Below, piece by piece: positions 1 through 7,667 of a DNA stretch of 64,000 nucleotides (the stretch's first letter is position 1; each line of letters opens with the position of its first letter). The DNA is from Chryseobacterium gilvum (GTDB lineage Bacteria; Bacteroidota; Bacteroidia; Flavobacteriales; Weeksellaceae). The translations under genes and the position numbers were made by a program. Location of the stretch: assembly GCF_025628965.1 (NCBI RefSeq), contig NZ_JAOTEN010000001.1:682001-746000 (forward strand), in the 5' to 3' direction. Under the pieces are notes generated by a model. That model was not told the DNA's origin, searched no databases, and saw nothing but the letters and a program-made list of their open reading frames with translations.

Positions 1-717
1 TTTATAAGCTGCAGCAGTGATGAAACATCTACCCAAGATACAACCGGAACGAATTCTTCTACGGTCCCTGCTGTTTACAATAAAATATATGGCGCTTCGA
101 GCATTACGTCAGATGGCACCTATGTATATATTAAAACCAGCGGTACACCCGATCATAAAAGTGTCTATTATCCTACCAGCAACAGTTTATATGAAAGTTT
201 TTCGGGAACCACGTTCGGAGGATATATGTTTTCAAAAAACCCAAATTCAATATCAACTAAAAATTATACTTTTAAAATTCCTTTAAATCCTACCGTTGCT
301 TCAACCCATTCTGCAACCCCTTTAGGCCCGATTGGCGTTTCACTGAACGGAGTTCCGTTTTTTAATCAGTATGCAGGTCCTAATCAGCCTTTATCGGGTG
401 AGATTGTTTCTTTTGATCAGTGGTGGGGACATCCTGCACAAGGTGGTGATTATCATTATCATGTCGAACCAAAATATCTTACCACCGTAAAAACTTCAAA
501 ATCAGCATTATTAGGTTTTTTATTGGACGGTTTTCCTGTCTATGGCCCTGATGAAAACGGATCCGCCGTTGCGAGTGCTTCGTTAGACGCGTATCACGGC
601 CACACTTCGGCAACAGCTGATTATCCAAACGGAATCTATCATTATCACATCACAAGTACAGATCCTTACATTAATGGAAACGGGTTTTATGGCACTGCGG
701 GTACGGTCAGCAATTAG
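1..717 (+). CDS. YHYH-domain lipoprotein, 5' end outside window
   Basis: The frame is open from base 1, so the start codon lies just upstream. The first codons read FISCSSDE, which fits the end of a lipoprotein signal with its acylated cysteine; the protein is probably an anchored lipoprotein. Two copies of the tetrapeptide YHYH (in DYHYHVEP and IYHYHITS) and the segment LDGFPVYGP are the hallmarks of the YHYH family (PF14240), whose biochemical role is not settled. The histidine and tyrosine clusters suggest metal binding, which is inference. The 3' end overlaps the next gene, and a copper-chaperone-like SCO gene follows, so a periplasmic metal-related role is plausible. Confidence 0.85.
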   Translation, partial: FISCSSDETSTQDTTGTNSSTVPAVYNKIYGASSITSDGTYVYIKTSGTPDHKSVYYPTSNSLYESFSGTTFGGYMFSKNPNSISTKNYTFKIPLNPTVASTHSATPLGPIGVSLNGVPFFNQYAGPNQPLSGEIVSFDQWWGHPAQGGDYHYHVEPKYLTTVKTSKSALLGFLLDGFPVYGPDENGSAVASASLDAYHGHTSATADYPNGIYHYHITSTDPYINGNGFYGTAGTVSN

Positions 718-1264
718 TTTTTTATTGTTCTTTTTTTTGGCTTGCCATCCTGAAGACCAGAAAAAATTAAAATATTATTATTTCAGCGATATCAATCTGG
801 AAAATAATAACGGCTTGGTTACCCTTAATCATCAGCCTTTTACCGGTATGGTTTATTCATTATATCCGAATACGAAAGATACGGCAGAAGTAATGGGTTT
901 TAAAAATGGAAGAGAACATGCGGAATGGAAACAGTTTTTCCCCAACGGAAGATTAAAACAACGCCGTTTTTTTGATAACGGGATTAAAATTAAATCTTTG
1001 AAAGAATGGTGGGATAACGGAAAACTGAAATTGTCGTGTTCTTTTCTAAAGGGTGAAAATCATGGAGGGTTTTCAGAATGGAACAGGGAAGGAAGACTCG
1101 TAAAGCAAATGCATTATAATATGGGTTATGAAGAAGGAAGCCAGAAACAGTTTTATGATAATGGGAAAATACGCTCAAATTATATCATGAAAAAAGGCAA
1201 ACGATACGGATTATTAGGAACTAAAAATTGTGTAAATGTCAAGGACAGTATTTTTAAAAAGTAG
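689..1264 (+). CDS. MORN-variant repeat lipoprotein (YwqK-like)
   Basis: The start at 689 gives MALRVRSAIS followed by a hydrophobic stretch and the lipobox FLAC, a standard lipoprotein signal; an ATG at 674 in the same frame would add an acidic, less typical N-terminus. The mature part holds several degenerate repeats such as EWKQFFPNGRLKQ, EWWDNGKLKLS and QFYDNGKIRS. This is the pattern of the MORN-variant family often named YwqK-like antitoxin in databases, although no toxin partner is seen here. It overlaps the YHYH gene upstream and the SCO gene downstream (29 bases), so the three are very likely co-transcribed and translationally coupled. Its function is unknown. Confidence 0.8.
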   Translation: MALRVRSAISFLLFFFLACHPEDQKKLKYYYFSDINLENNNGLVTLNHQPFTGMVYSLYPNTKDTAEVMGFKNGREHAEWKQFFPNGRLKQRRFFDNGIKIKSLKEWWDNGKLKLSCSFLKGENHGGFSEWNREGRLVKQMHYNMGYEEGSQKQFYDNGKIRSNYIMKKGKRYGLLGTKNCVNVKDSIFKK

Positions 1265-1877
1265 TTTTGCAGTTTTTATATTGATGGTTTCCTGTCAAAA
1301 ACAGAACAGCACAATACCGTATTACAACACTCCTGAATTTACACCACATTTTCTTTCTAAAAAGCAGGCTGTAACTGAAATTTCACATACAATTGCCCCA
1401 TTTTCTTTCACAGATCAGGATCAGAAAATGATTACAGAAAAAACGGTAGATCACAAAATACATATCGCCAGTTTTATTTTTACGTCTTGCGGAAGTATTT
1501 GTCCTGTAATGATTAAAAATCTGGAAATTGTAAATAAAAAATACGGAAAAGATCCATACGTAATGCTGCTTTCTTATTCTGTTACCCCATGGATTGACAC
1601 CCCGCAAAAACTGAAAGATTTCAAAACAGCCAACAAGATCAAAAATCCCAACTGGCATTTTCTGACCGGGAAAAAAAGTGAAATCTATACCCTCGCAAGA
1701 AAGTCTTACTTTGCTGAAGAAGATTTAGGATTTACCAGTGACAGTACAAAATTTTTGCATACAGAACATATAATTTTAGCAGATCAGAATAAAAAAATAA
1801 GAGGAATCTACAACGGAACTTTGCAGACAGATATTGAGCAGCTTGTAGAAGATATTGCAGTCTTAAAGAAAGAATAA
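1236..1877 (+). CDS. SCO1/SenC family copper chaperone-like lipoprotein
   Basis: This 213-residue protein has a lipoprotein signal ending in MVSC (Cys20) and a thioredoxin fold. The SCO signature is visible: TSCGSICP carries the CxxxC pair at residues 85 and 89, and a histidine follows in FLHTEHIILAD. These three residues bind copper in SCO1/SenC proteins, which deliver copper to the CuA site of cytochrome oxidase or act as thiol-disulfide reductases. The gene begins inside the MORN gene and closes the YHYH-MORN-SCO cluster. Assignment to the family is firm; the actual target in this organism is not visible, as no oxidase gene lies nearby. Confidence 0.88.
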   Translation: MSRTVFLKSSFAVFILMVSCQKQNSTIPYYNTPEFTPHFLSKKQAVTEISHTIAPFSFTDQDQKMITEKTVDHKIHIASFIFTSCGSICPVMIKNLEIVNKKYGKDPYVMLLSYSVTPWIDTPQKLKDFKTANKIKNPNWHFLTGKKSEIYTLARKSYFAEEDLGFTSDSTKFLHTEHIILADQNKKIRGIYNGTLQTDIEQLVEDIAVLKKE

Positions 1878-1912
1878 AGCTTAATATTTTATTAAATCTT
1901 ACATATTTGATA

Positions 1913-1941
1913 TTGGGATTCATATATCTTTTGTAATTTAG
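1913..1941 (+). promoter_or_regulatory. Possible Bacteroidota promoter before tatA
   Basis: A TTG at 1913-1915 is followed after 18 bases by TAATTTAG at 1934-1941, one base off the TAnnTTTG consensus of the Bacteroidota main sigma factor. It sits just before the tatA start at 1946, so the transcript leader would be very short. This is a weak match. Confidence 0.35.
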
Positions 1942-1945
1942 CATC

Positions 1946-2278
1946 ATGGAATTAAGCATTGGAGAAATGGCACTCATTGCCATTGCAATTGTAGTTTTAT
2001 TCGGACCCGATAAACTACCTCAGATTGCTCGTGATCTTGGATCCGGAGTAAGAAAAATGCGTGGTGCTGTAGAAGATATCAAAACCGAAATCATGAAGGA
2101 AACGGATAATCCCGTTTCCGAAATCAAACGTGAGATCGAGAAAGTAAAAGATGCAGCCAAAGATTTTGACCCGATGAAAAATCTCCAGAAAGATACCCTT
2201 CCGGAACCTGTTTCAGATGAAGTGCCAAAAATAAAACCTTCAGAAGACGAAACCTATGAAGGTCCTGTAAGTCGATAA
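1946..2278 (+). CDS. tatA: Sec-independent translocase subunit TatA/TatB
   Basis: This 110-residue protein has one N-terminal membrane helix (about residues 4-20), then the FGPDKLPQIARDLG hinge and an amphipathic helix, followed by a charged, poorly conserved tail. That is the full TatA/TatB layout. The protein works in the inner membrane in twin-arginine export of folded proteins. TatA-type and TatB-type proteins cannot be told apart safely here, and no tatC lies in the window. The stop codon shares one base with the start of the PAP2 gene (TAATG), pointing to an operon tatA-PAP2-TPR. Confidence 0.85.
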   Translation: MELSIGEMALIAIAIVVLFGPDKLPQIARDLGSGVRKMRGAVEDIKTEIMKETDNPVSEIKREIEKVKDAAKDFDPMKNLQKDTLPEPVSDEVPKIKPSEDETYEGPVSR

Positions 2279-2844
2279 TGAGAGAGATTATTCTTGAGGA
2301 TAAAAAGATATTTCTGTATCTTAATAATCTGGGAGATTCTGCTTTTGACCCATTTTGGACGATGATTTCCGGAACATGGATCTGGGTTCCGCTGTATATT
2401 ATTTTCTGCTATTTTATTTACAAAAATTTTAAACTGAAATATGTTCTGTATATTTTTCTGTTTACTGCAATCGGAGTAACCATCTCTGATCAGGTAGCCG
2501 AAATTTTTAAGTACGGAGTCGCAAGATTAAGCCCTTGTTATGACCCGTCGGTTAATCATTATATGAGAACAATAAAATGTGGCGGAGAGCTCGGCTTTTA
2601 CTCTGCCCATGTTTCAAATACGTTTTTTCTGGCCACTTTTTTAAGTATTTTGTTAAAAAACAACCTTAATTGGTTTCCTTATGTTATATTTGTATGGGCT
2701 GCAGTTGTAGCATACAGCCGCATTTATTTAGGAGTGCATTTCCCGATAGATATTTTGGTGGGGGCGTTTGTTGGAATTTTATTGGGAGTGATCTTCGCTA
2801 TGCTCGCAAAAAAAGTAATCAGCAAACAAACCATACAACCATGA
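2278..2844 (+). CDS. PAP2 family membrane phosphatase
   Basis: This is a 188-residue integral membrane protein with about five helices. The three PAP2 active-site blocks can be followed: KYGVARLSP (KxxxxxxRP-like, with Ser before Pro), SAHVSNTF (the PSGH-like block with the catalytic His) and SRIYLGVHFPIDILVG (SRxxxxxHxxxD). Such enzymes remove phosphate from membrane lipids such as undecaprenyl pyrophosphate or phosphatidic acid. It overlaps tatA by one base and the TPR gene by four (ATGA), so it is the middle gene of a tightly coupled operon. The substrate is not predictable from sequence; an undecaprenyl-pyrophosphatase role is possible. Confidence 0.85.
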   Translation: MREIILEDKKIFLYLNNLGDSAFDPFWTMISGTWIWVPLYIIFCYFIYKNFKLKYVLYIFLFTAIGVTISDQVAEIFKYGVARLSPCYDPSVNHYMRTIKCGGELGFYSAHVSNTFFLATFLSILLKNNLNWFPYVIFVWAAVVAYSRIYLGVHFPIDILVGAFVGILLGVIFAMLAKKVISKQTIQP

Positions 2845-3656
2845 AAAAACAATTACTATTTCTTACTTTAACTCTTTTATCGTTTAACGTCTATTCTCAG
2901 GATAAAAAAACAGCAGAAGAGTGCTTCAAAAAAGCAGACTATAAATGTGCCGAAGAGCAGTACGCAAAACTGGCAGATAAAGAGCAGATCCAAAAATTTC
3001 AGTCAGAATATTATAACAATTTAGGAACTGCACAGAGACGTCTGGGTAAAATTCCGCAGGCTTTTAAATCGTATGAATCTGCTTTGAAGTCAAATCCTTT
3101 ATCGGCATCGGTGTATGCCAATTTAGGTTCGATTCATAATCAGAAAGGAAGCAAGACCAAAGCTTTGGAATATCTTAACAAAGGCTTGCAGATCGACAAT
3201 CAAAATGCCGAAATGTATCTTACGCGCGCCAAAGTATATGAAAATCTGGGCAAAAAAGATCTCGCCGCTCAGGATTTTAATCAGATTCTGACCTTTGCGC
3301 CGGATAATATTCTTGCGAGAACAGGATTGGCAAATCTTAAAAAAAGAAACAATGATCTGGAAGGTGCTTTGAAAGATTACAACCAGTTACTTTCCGAAAA
3401 ACCGGAATCTTTACTCTATAACGGAAGAGCAGATGTTTTTCTTAAACTTAAGAAGCATAAAGAGGCACTTCTGGATGTGAATAAGGCCATCTCAATAGAT
3501 CCTAAATTCTCACAGTCTTACGTCACGAAAGCTTCTATATTATTTGACAGCGGAAAAGAAAAAGAAGCATGCACCAATCTTGATAAAGCTGTTGCTACAG
3601 GGTTTGAAAAAGCTGCTTTAGCGGAACTTTATGCAAAATGCACCGTTAAAAATTAA
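2841..3656 (+). CDS. Exported TPR-repeat protein
   Basis: The ATG at 2841 overlaps the PAP2 stop (ATGA) and opens a clear signal peptide ending near NVYSQ. The longer frame upstream is only a shadow inside PAP2. The 271-residue product is built almost wholly of tetratricopeptide repeats, for example KSYESALKSNPLSASVYANL and LEYLNKGLQIDNQNAEMYL, plus several more up to residue 260. TPR arrays mediate protein-protein contacts, and a periplasmic or outer-membrane scaffolding role is likely. There is no lipobox. Its stop overlaps the stop of rlmH on the other strand by two bases, so the genes converge with no spacer and no obvious terminator hairpin. Confidence 0.85.
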   Translation: MKKQLLFLTLTLLSFNVYSQDKKTAEECFKKADYKCAEEQYAKLADKEQIQKFQSEYYNNLGTAQRRLGKIPQAFKSYESALKSNPLSASVYANLGSIHNQKGSKTKALEYLNKGLQIDNQNAEMYLTRAKVYENLGKKDLAAQDFNQILTFAPDNILARTGLANLKKRNNDLEGALKDYNQLLSEKPESLLYNGRADVFLKLKKHKEALLDVNKAISIDPKFSQSYVTKASILFDSGKEKEACTNLDKAVATGFEKAALAELYAKCTVKN

Positions 3657-4126
3657 TCGTTATGATAAGGTTTTCCCTGTAAAATCTGGTCTGCACGATA
3701 CAATTGTTCAACAATAAACAGCCGGATCATCTGGTGGGTAAATGTCATTTTAGATAATGACATTTTTTCGTTGGCTCTGGTGTAGATTTCATCTGAAAAA
3801 CCATACGCTCCGCCAATCAGAATATGGATCTTTTTTACTGAAGAATTCATCCAGCTGTCTATTTTCTGGGAAAATTCTCTGCTTGTGAACTGTTTTCCTT
3901 TTTCATCTAAGAGAGTTACCCAATCGTTTTTGTCGATGTAATTCATGAATAACTTAGCTTCTTCTTTTTTCAGGAGATCCGGCGAAAGATTTTTTGCATT
4001 TCTAATATCCTGAATCTCAATAATTTCAAAATTCCAGTGTTTGGGAAGACGGTTGAGATAATAATGGATCAAAGAGCTGATTTCTTTGTCATCCGTTTTC
4101 CCGATGCAGAGCAGGCTGATTCTCAT
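3653..4126 (-). CDS. rlmH: 23S rRNA pseudouridine1915-N3-methyltransferase
   Basis: RlmH is a SPOUT-class, SAM-dependent enzyme that methylates pseudouridine 1915 in helix 69 of 23S rRNA. The 157-residue length is normal for the family. The glycine-rich SAM loop IGGAYGFSDEI and the family C-terminus EQLYRADQILQGKPYH are both present. The start at 4126 (MRISLLCIG) matches the usual N-terminus; the frame extends nine codons further upstream but those codons are not family-like. It stands alone on the minus strand, converging on the TPR gene and diverging from the YihY gene. Confidence 0.95.
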   Translation of the reverse strand: MRISLLCIGKTDDKEISSLIHYYLNRLPKHWNFEIIEIQDIRNAKNLSPDLLKKEEAKLFMNYIDKNDWVTLLDEKGKQFTSREFSQKIDSWMNSSVKKIHILIGGAYGFSDEIYTRANEKMSLSKMTFTHQMIRLFIVEQLYRADQILQGKPYHND

Positions 4127-4205
4127 ATTATGGCAGTTTCTTTGAGGATCCAAAGATATTTAAATACTTTTATTTTACAGATTTATTTCTATATAAAAGT
4201 CGTCA

Positions 4206-4235
4206 TTGGGATTAAAATAAATTCACCTAAATTTG
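4206..4235 (+). promoter_or_regulatory. Promoter of the YihY/lipoprotein pair
   Basis: TTG at 4206-4208, 19 bases, then TAAATTTG at 4228-4235 match the Bacteroidota -33/-7 consensus. The start codon at 4278 lies about 40 bases downstream. Confidence 0.6.
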
Positions 4236-4277
4236 TAGCGTACAATCAAAAAAACAGATCAAATTATCGCATAAAGA

Positions 4278-5297
4278 ATGGGTATAAAAGCTCCGGGATT
4301 TATCCTGAAAATTCAAGAATACTTTAAAGATATACATATTCCTGTATTGGGAATATCTCTTTGGCATTTGTTTCAGATCTATTTTGCAGGGGTTTTCAAA
4401 GGTAAAATTGGTAAAAAGGCCGCCGCAATCTCATGGAGTTTTACTTTAAGCCTGTTTCCTTTTCTTCTTTTTTTACTGTCTGTTATTCCGTACATGCCTC
4501 ATTATGATAAGCTTCAGTTTTACATTTTTGAAGTGTTAATGCATAACATTTTCCCATCCAATATCGAAGGTGATGTAAGAAGTTATATAGAACACAACAT
4601 TATTCCCAACATGAAGGGAATCAGTAATTTAACAATTCTTCTTGCCCTTGTTTTTGCGACTAACGGTACTTTTTCTTTAATTAACGGCTTTAATGAAAAT
4701 TCAGAAGAAAAACTTACGGATGTAAAAGAATTCATTTTATCATTTTTTATAACAATAGGGTTTGTCACGATTGTTTTTATGGCGCTTTTCGGAGTATATT
4801 ATTCTGAAGTCGTTCTTAAGCTTTTTACGCCTGCTTATAATATTTCCTGGCTCGTCAAGAACCTTTCAAAAATCATTGGTTTTGTCTCTTTTCCGGTATT
4901 TTACTTTTTACTTTTGGCGATGTTTTATTGGTTGGGAACAGTGAAAATCATCAGATTCAGACAGGCGGTTCCGGGAGCTATTTTAACTACATTCCTCTTT
5001 GTGCTTACCACGTTTCTGTTTGCGATCTATGTAAAAAATATTGCGAGATATAACGTGTTATACGGTTCCATCGGAAGTATGATCTTACTGATGGTTTGGA
5101 TCAATGTGAATGTATATCTCCTTCTTTTCGGAAACGAACTGAATATGGCACTCAGAAAGCTCAGAATTGAAAAGTTATTGTCTGATCAGCTTAAAAAAGA
5201 ATCTTCAGAACATTCTACTATGGCAGATCATGAAAATCATCTTAAAAAAAGAAAATCTATTCAAAAAACGCACACGAATGAAAATAATAATCTATAA
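4278..5297 (+). CDS. YihY/BrkB family membrane protein
   Basis: This 339-residue protein has about six membrane helices and the YihY (PF03631) pattern: an early GKIGKKAAAISWSFTLSLFPFLLF segment (shown here as the first helix region around residues 40-65), a mid-protein GTFSLINGFN, and late RQAVPGAILTT and YGSIGSMILLMVW. Older names (ribonuclease BN, virulence factor BrkB) come from mistaken or narrow assignments; a transport or envelope role is more likely and remains unproven. The C-terminal 50 residues are charged and probably cytoplasmic. The last 20 bases overlap a small lipoprotein gene, which suggests co-transcription. Confidence 0.82.
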   Translation: MGIKAPGFILKIQEYFKDIHIPVLGISLWHLFQIYFAGVFKGKIGKKAAAISWSFTLSLFPFLLFLLSVIPYMPHYDKLQFYIFEVLMHNIFPSNIEGDVRSYIEHNIIPNMKGISNLTILLALVFATNGTFSLINGFNENSEEKLTDVKEFILSFFITIGFVTIVFMALFGVYYSEVVLKLFTPAYNISWLVKNLSKIIGFVSFPVFYFLLLAMFYWLGTVKIIRFRQAVPGAILTTFLFVLTTFLFAIYVKNIARYNVLYGSIGSMILLMVWINVNVYLLLFGNELNMALRKLRIEKLLSDQLKKESSEHSTMADHENHLKKRKSIQKTHTNENNNL

Positions 5298-5646
5298 AAA
5301 TTTTTTAACGGGCATTCTGTTGTTTACGTTGATGTCATGTGATGTCTTTTTGGACGAAATACATGAAAAAAATGAGCAGGAAAATTTTACTTCTGCATAT
5401 ATGGGAAAATGGACAGGCTCTTACACAGGCGATCTAAACGGAACACTAATATTTAATGTTCAGAAAAATGCAACAGTTGAGATCAACAGAAACGGCCAGG
5501 AAATCTATTCTTCTGCACTTATCGGCTCCTCTTTTAATGTAGATAAAGCGCCTTCCGGTTTTATATTGTACGGAAATTTGGAAAACAAATCCGGAACCTG
5601 GGAAATGGGAACCTTGAAAGGAACGTGGAGTGTAGCTAAAAACTAA
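5278..5646 (+). CDS. Small lipoprotein of unknown function
   Basis: The ATG at 5278 lies inside the end of the YihY gene and opens MKIIIYKNFL followed by a hydrophobic core and the lipobox TLMSC, so the 122-residue product is probably a lipoprotein. The rest (GKWTGSYTGDLNGTLIFNV, then a strand-rich tail ending WSVAKN) looks like a small beta-barrel or lipocalin-like fold: alternating polar and apolar residues with many Gly and Trp. I do not recognise a family. The overlap with the YihY gene suggests one transcript. Roughly 150 bases of AT-rich sequence follow before the next reading frame. Confidence 0.7.
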   Translation: MKIIIYKNFLTGILLFTLMSCDVFLDEIHEKNEQENFTSAYMGKWTGSYTGDLNGTLIFNVQKNATVEINRNGQEIYSSALIGSSFNVDKAPSGFILYGNLENKSGTWEMGTLKGTWSVAKN

Positions 5647-5833
5647 TTAAAACTTCTTATCTATCTTTCAATATTTTGCCATGATATTGCACTACTATTT
5701 CAGCCGTTTATTCTAATGATTAATTGGTATTTACCTTAAAATCTAAATTGATTCATATCAATTTTTTATTTTTTAACGTTAGTAAGAAGACTTTAAAACA
5801 AAATGATGAAAAAATACTTGTTCTCTTCTTTAC

Positions 5834-6475
5834 ATGTTGTATAATTTTGGGATTCTCTCAAAAAAGTACTATCTCGTGACAGGAAATACGGTTTTAAATG
5901 AAGCCGAATATAAGAATTTTAAAGACAGTGTTTCTGTAAAAGGGAAATTAACAGAAAAAATCGCTTTGGTTTTTAAGAAAAACGACAGCACTTTTGTTTT
6001 GCCGCATGTCGAAGTAAGATCTACAAATTCTGTGTGGCATTATTTTAACGATCAGATTTATTTTGAACAAACCTTTAAAAAGAACATTAATTTCACCAAT
6101 CTGAAAATTATACGTTTAAATAAGAGAATAGATCCTGCAAAGCCGTATTTTGTAAGCTGTTGGTTTGTGAACTGCAATCCCTGTACGTCAGAAATCCCTG
6201 ATTTAAATAATTTGCAAAAAGAGTATAAAGATAAAGTGAATTTTATTGCGGTTACTTTTGATAAAGGAGATTTTTTAAAACAGTTTTTACAGAAAACACC
6301 GTATCATTTCATTCATTTAACAGACCAAAAACCATTATTAGAAAAAATGGAAATTTCCAGCTATCCTACCAGTTTTATTCTAGATAAAAACGGTAATTTT
6401 ATACGTTTTGTAAGTTATCATAATGCTGTGAGTCAAATGTATACTAAAAAAGTACTTGATCAATTAGAGAAGTGA
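5834..6475 (+). CDS. TlpA-like thioredoxin-fold protein with damaged 5' end
   Basis: The open frame encodes 213 residues ending in a thioredoxin domain: WFVNCNPCTSEIP carries the CxxC pair and SSYPTSF carries the cis-proline. TlpA/ResA-type proteins reduce disulfides in the periplasm. The intact frame lacks a signal peptide, which such a protein needs. One exists in another frame: from ATG at 5803 the A6 run at 5809-5814 is one A short of reading MMKK then ILVLFFTCCIILGFSQ. A second A6 run just before the GTACTATC at 5856 is again one A short of joining the main frame. With both corrections a normal exported thioredoxin results. The gene is either decaying, slipping, or misassembled. Confidence 0.7.
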   Translation: MLYNFGILSKKYYLVTGNTVLNEAEYKNFKDSVSVKGKLTEKIALVFKKNDSTFVLPHVEVRSTNSVWHYFNDQIYFEQTFKKNINFTNLKIIRLNKRIDPAKPYFVSCWFVNCNPCTSEIPDLNNLQKEYKDKVNFIAVTFDKGDFLKQFLQKTPYHFIHLTDQKPLLEKMEISSYPTSFILDKNGNFIRFVSYHNAVSQMYTKKVLDQLEK

Positions 6476-6493
6476 TTTTAAAAGATTAATTCT

Positions 6494-7660
6494 CTATAAC
6501 CTCTTTTCCTTCGAACTCAACTTTAAAACCAAAAAACCAGCGACTGCAGCAATAAAAGAAGCAATCAGAATGGCAAATTTAGCTTCATCCTGAATATCGG
6601 TTTCGTCTTTAAATGAAAGCAAAGCAATAAAAATAGACATGGTAAAGCCAATTCCTGCTAAAAGACCAACGCCCAACATCTGTAACCAGAAACTGTTTTG
6701 GGGGAGCGAACTGATTTTCAGCTGTATAGCGATCCAAGAGAATAGATTAATCCCAATCAGTTTACCTAAAATTAATCCGCAGACGATTCCCATTCCCAGA
6801 TTGCTGAAAAGCCCGTCAATCATTGCATTATTAAAAGTAATATTGGTATTGGTAAGGGCAAAAACAGGCATAATGATAAAACCTACCGGAATCTGAAGCT
6901 GATGTTCCAGTTTTTCCAGAGGTGAAATTTCCGTATCAGATAAGTTGGTTGGAATGGTAAAAGCCAGAATAACCCCTGCAATGGTCGCATGTATACCGGA
7001 ATGATGCAGAAAATACCAAAGAAAAAGCCCTGGAACAAGATAAAAAATGATTCTCTTTACTTTTAAAAAATTCAGTAAAATTAAGAAAGACGTAATCCCG
7101 AAAGAAATCAATAAATACATCCAGTGAATCTGATCTGTATAAAAAATGGCAATCACCAAAATAGCGCCCAAATCATCTACAATCGCTAATGCGGCAAGAA
7201 AAATCTTAATAGAATTTGGGATTCTGTTTCCCAGCATAGAAATAACGGCAAGAGAAAAAGCAATATCGGTTGCCATCGGAATTCCCCAACCGCTTCCAAA
7301 CGAAGTCCCATAATTAAATAGGGTATAAATAACAGCAGGAACCAACATCCCGCCAACAGCGGCAAAAATAGGAAGTGATGCGTTTTTAAACGATGACAAT
7401 TCACCTTCCAAAAGTTCTCTTTTAATTTCTAAACCTACCAATAGAAAGAAAACAGCCATTAAGCCGTCATTGATCCAAGTGCTTACAGCATATTTCAAAT
7501 GAAATACGTCTACACCTATTTTCAGATTCAAAAACTGCTGAAAATTCTGGGCTAAAGGTGAGTTGGCAATTCCCAATGCAATTCCTACGCAGACAATAAG
7601 CAAAATTCCCGATGTCTGGCTGTTGCTGAAAAATCTTTTAAAATAGATGCTTAAATTCAT
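6494..7660 (-). CDS. nhaA: Na+/H+ antiporter NhaA
   Basis: NhaA exchanges two protons for one sodium ion across the inner membrane and protects against sodium and alkali. The 388-residue protein has about eleven to twelve helices. The conserved pair of aspartates is in IVDDLGAILVIAIFYT, and GLEIKRELLEGEL and MATDIAFSLAVI are also family blocks. I chose the start at 7660 (MNLSIYFKRFF) because the twelve upstream codons overlap the end of the RelA/SpoT gene. Only seven bases separate it from that gene, so the two are probably one transcript, linking an ion antiporter to the stringent-response enzyme. Confidence 0.93.
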   Translation of the reverse strand: MNLSIYFKRFFSNSQTSGILLIVCVGIALGIANSPLAQNFQQFLNLKIGVDVFHLKYAVSTWINDGLMAVFFLLVGLEIKRELLEGELSSFKNASLPIFAAVGGMLVPAVIYTLFNYGTSFGSGWGIPMATDIAFSLAVISMLGNRIPNSIKIFLAALAIVDDLGAILVIAIFYTDQIHWMYLLISFGITSFLILLNFLKVKRIIFYLVPGLFLWYFLHHSGIHATIAGVILAFTIPTNLSDTEISPLEKLEHQLQIPVGFIIMPVFALTNTNITFNNAMIDGLFSNLGMGIVCGLILGKLIGINLFSWIAIQLKISSLPQNSFWLQMLGVGLLAGIGFTMSIFIALLSFKDETDIQDEAKFAILIASFIAAVAGFLVLKLSSKEKRL

Positions 7661-7667
7661 TAATACC

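Noticed and set aside
674..688. Upstream ATG of the MORN-type gene
   Set aside because: It adds METGF before the signal peptide, which gives a less typical acidic N-terminus; the ATG at 689 was preferred.
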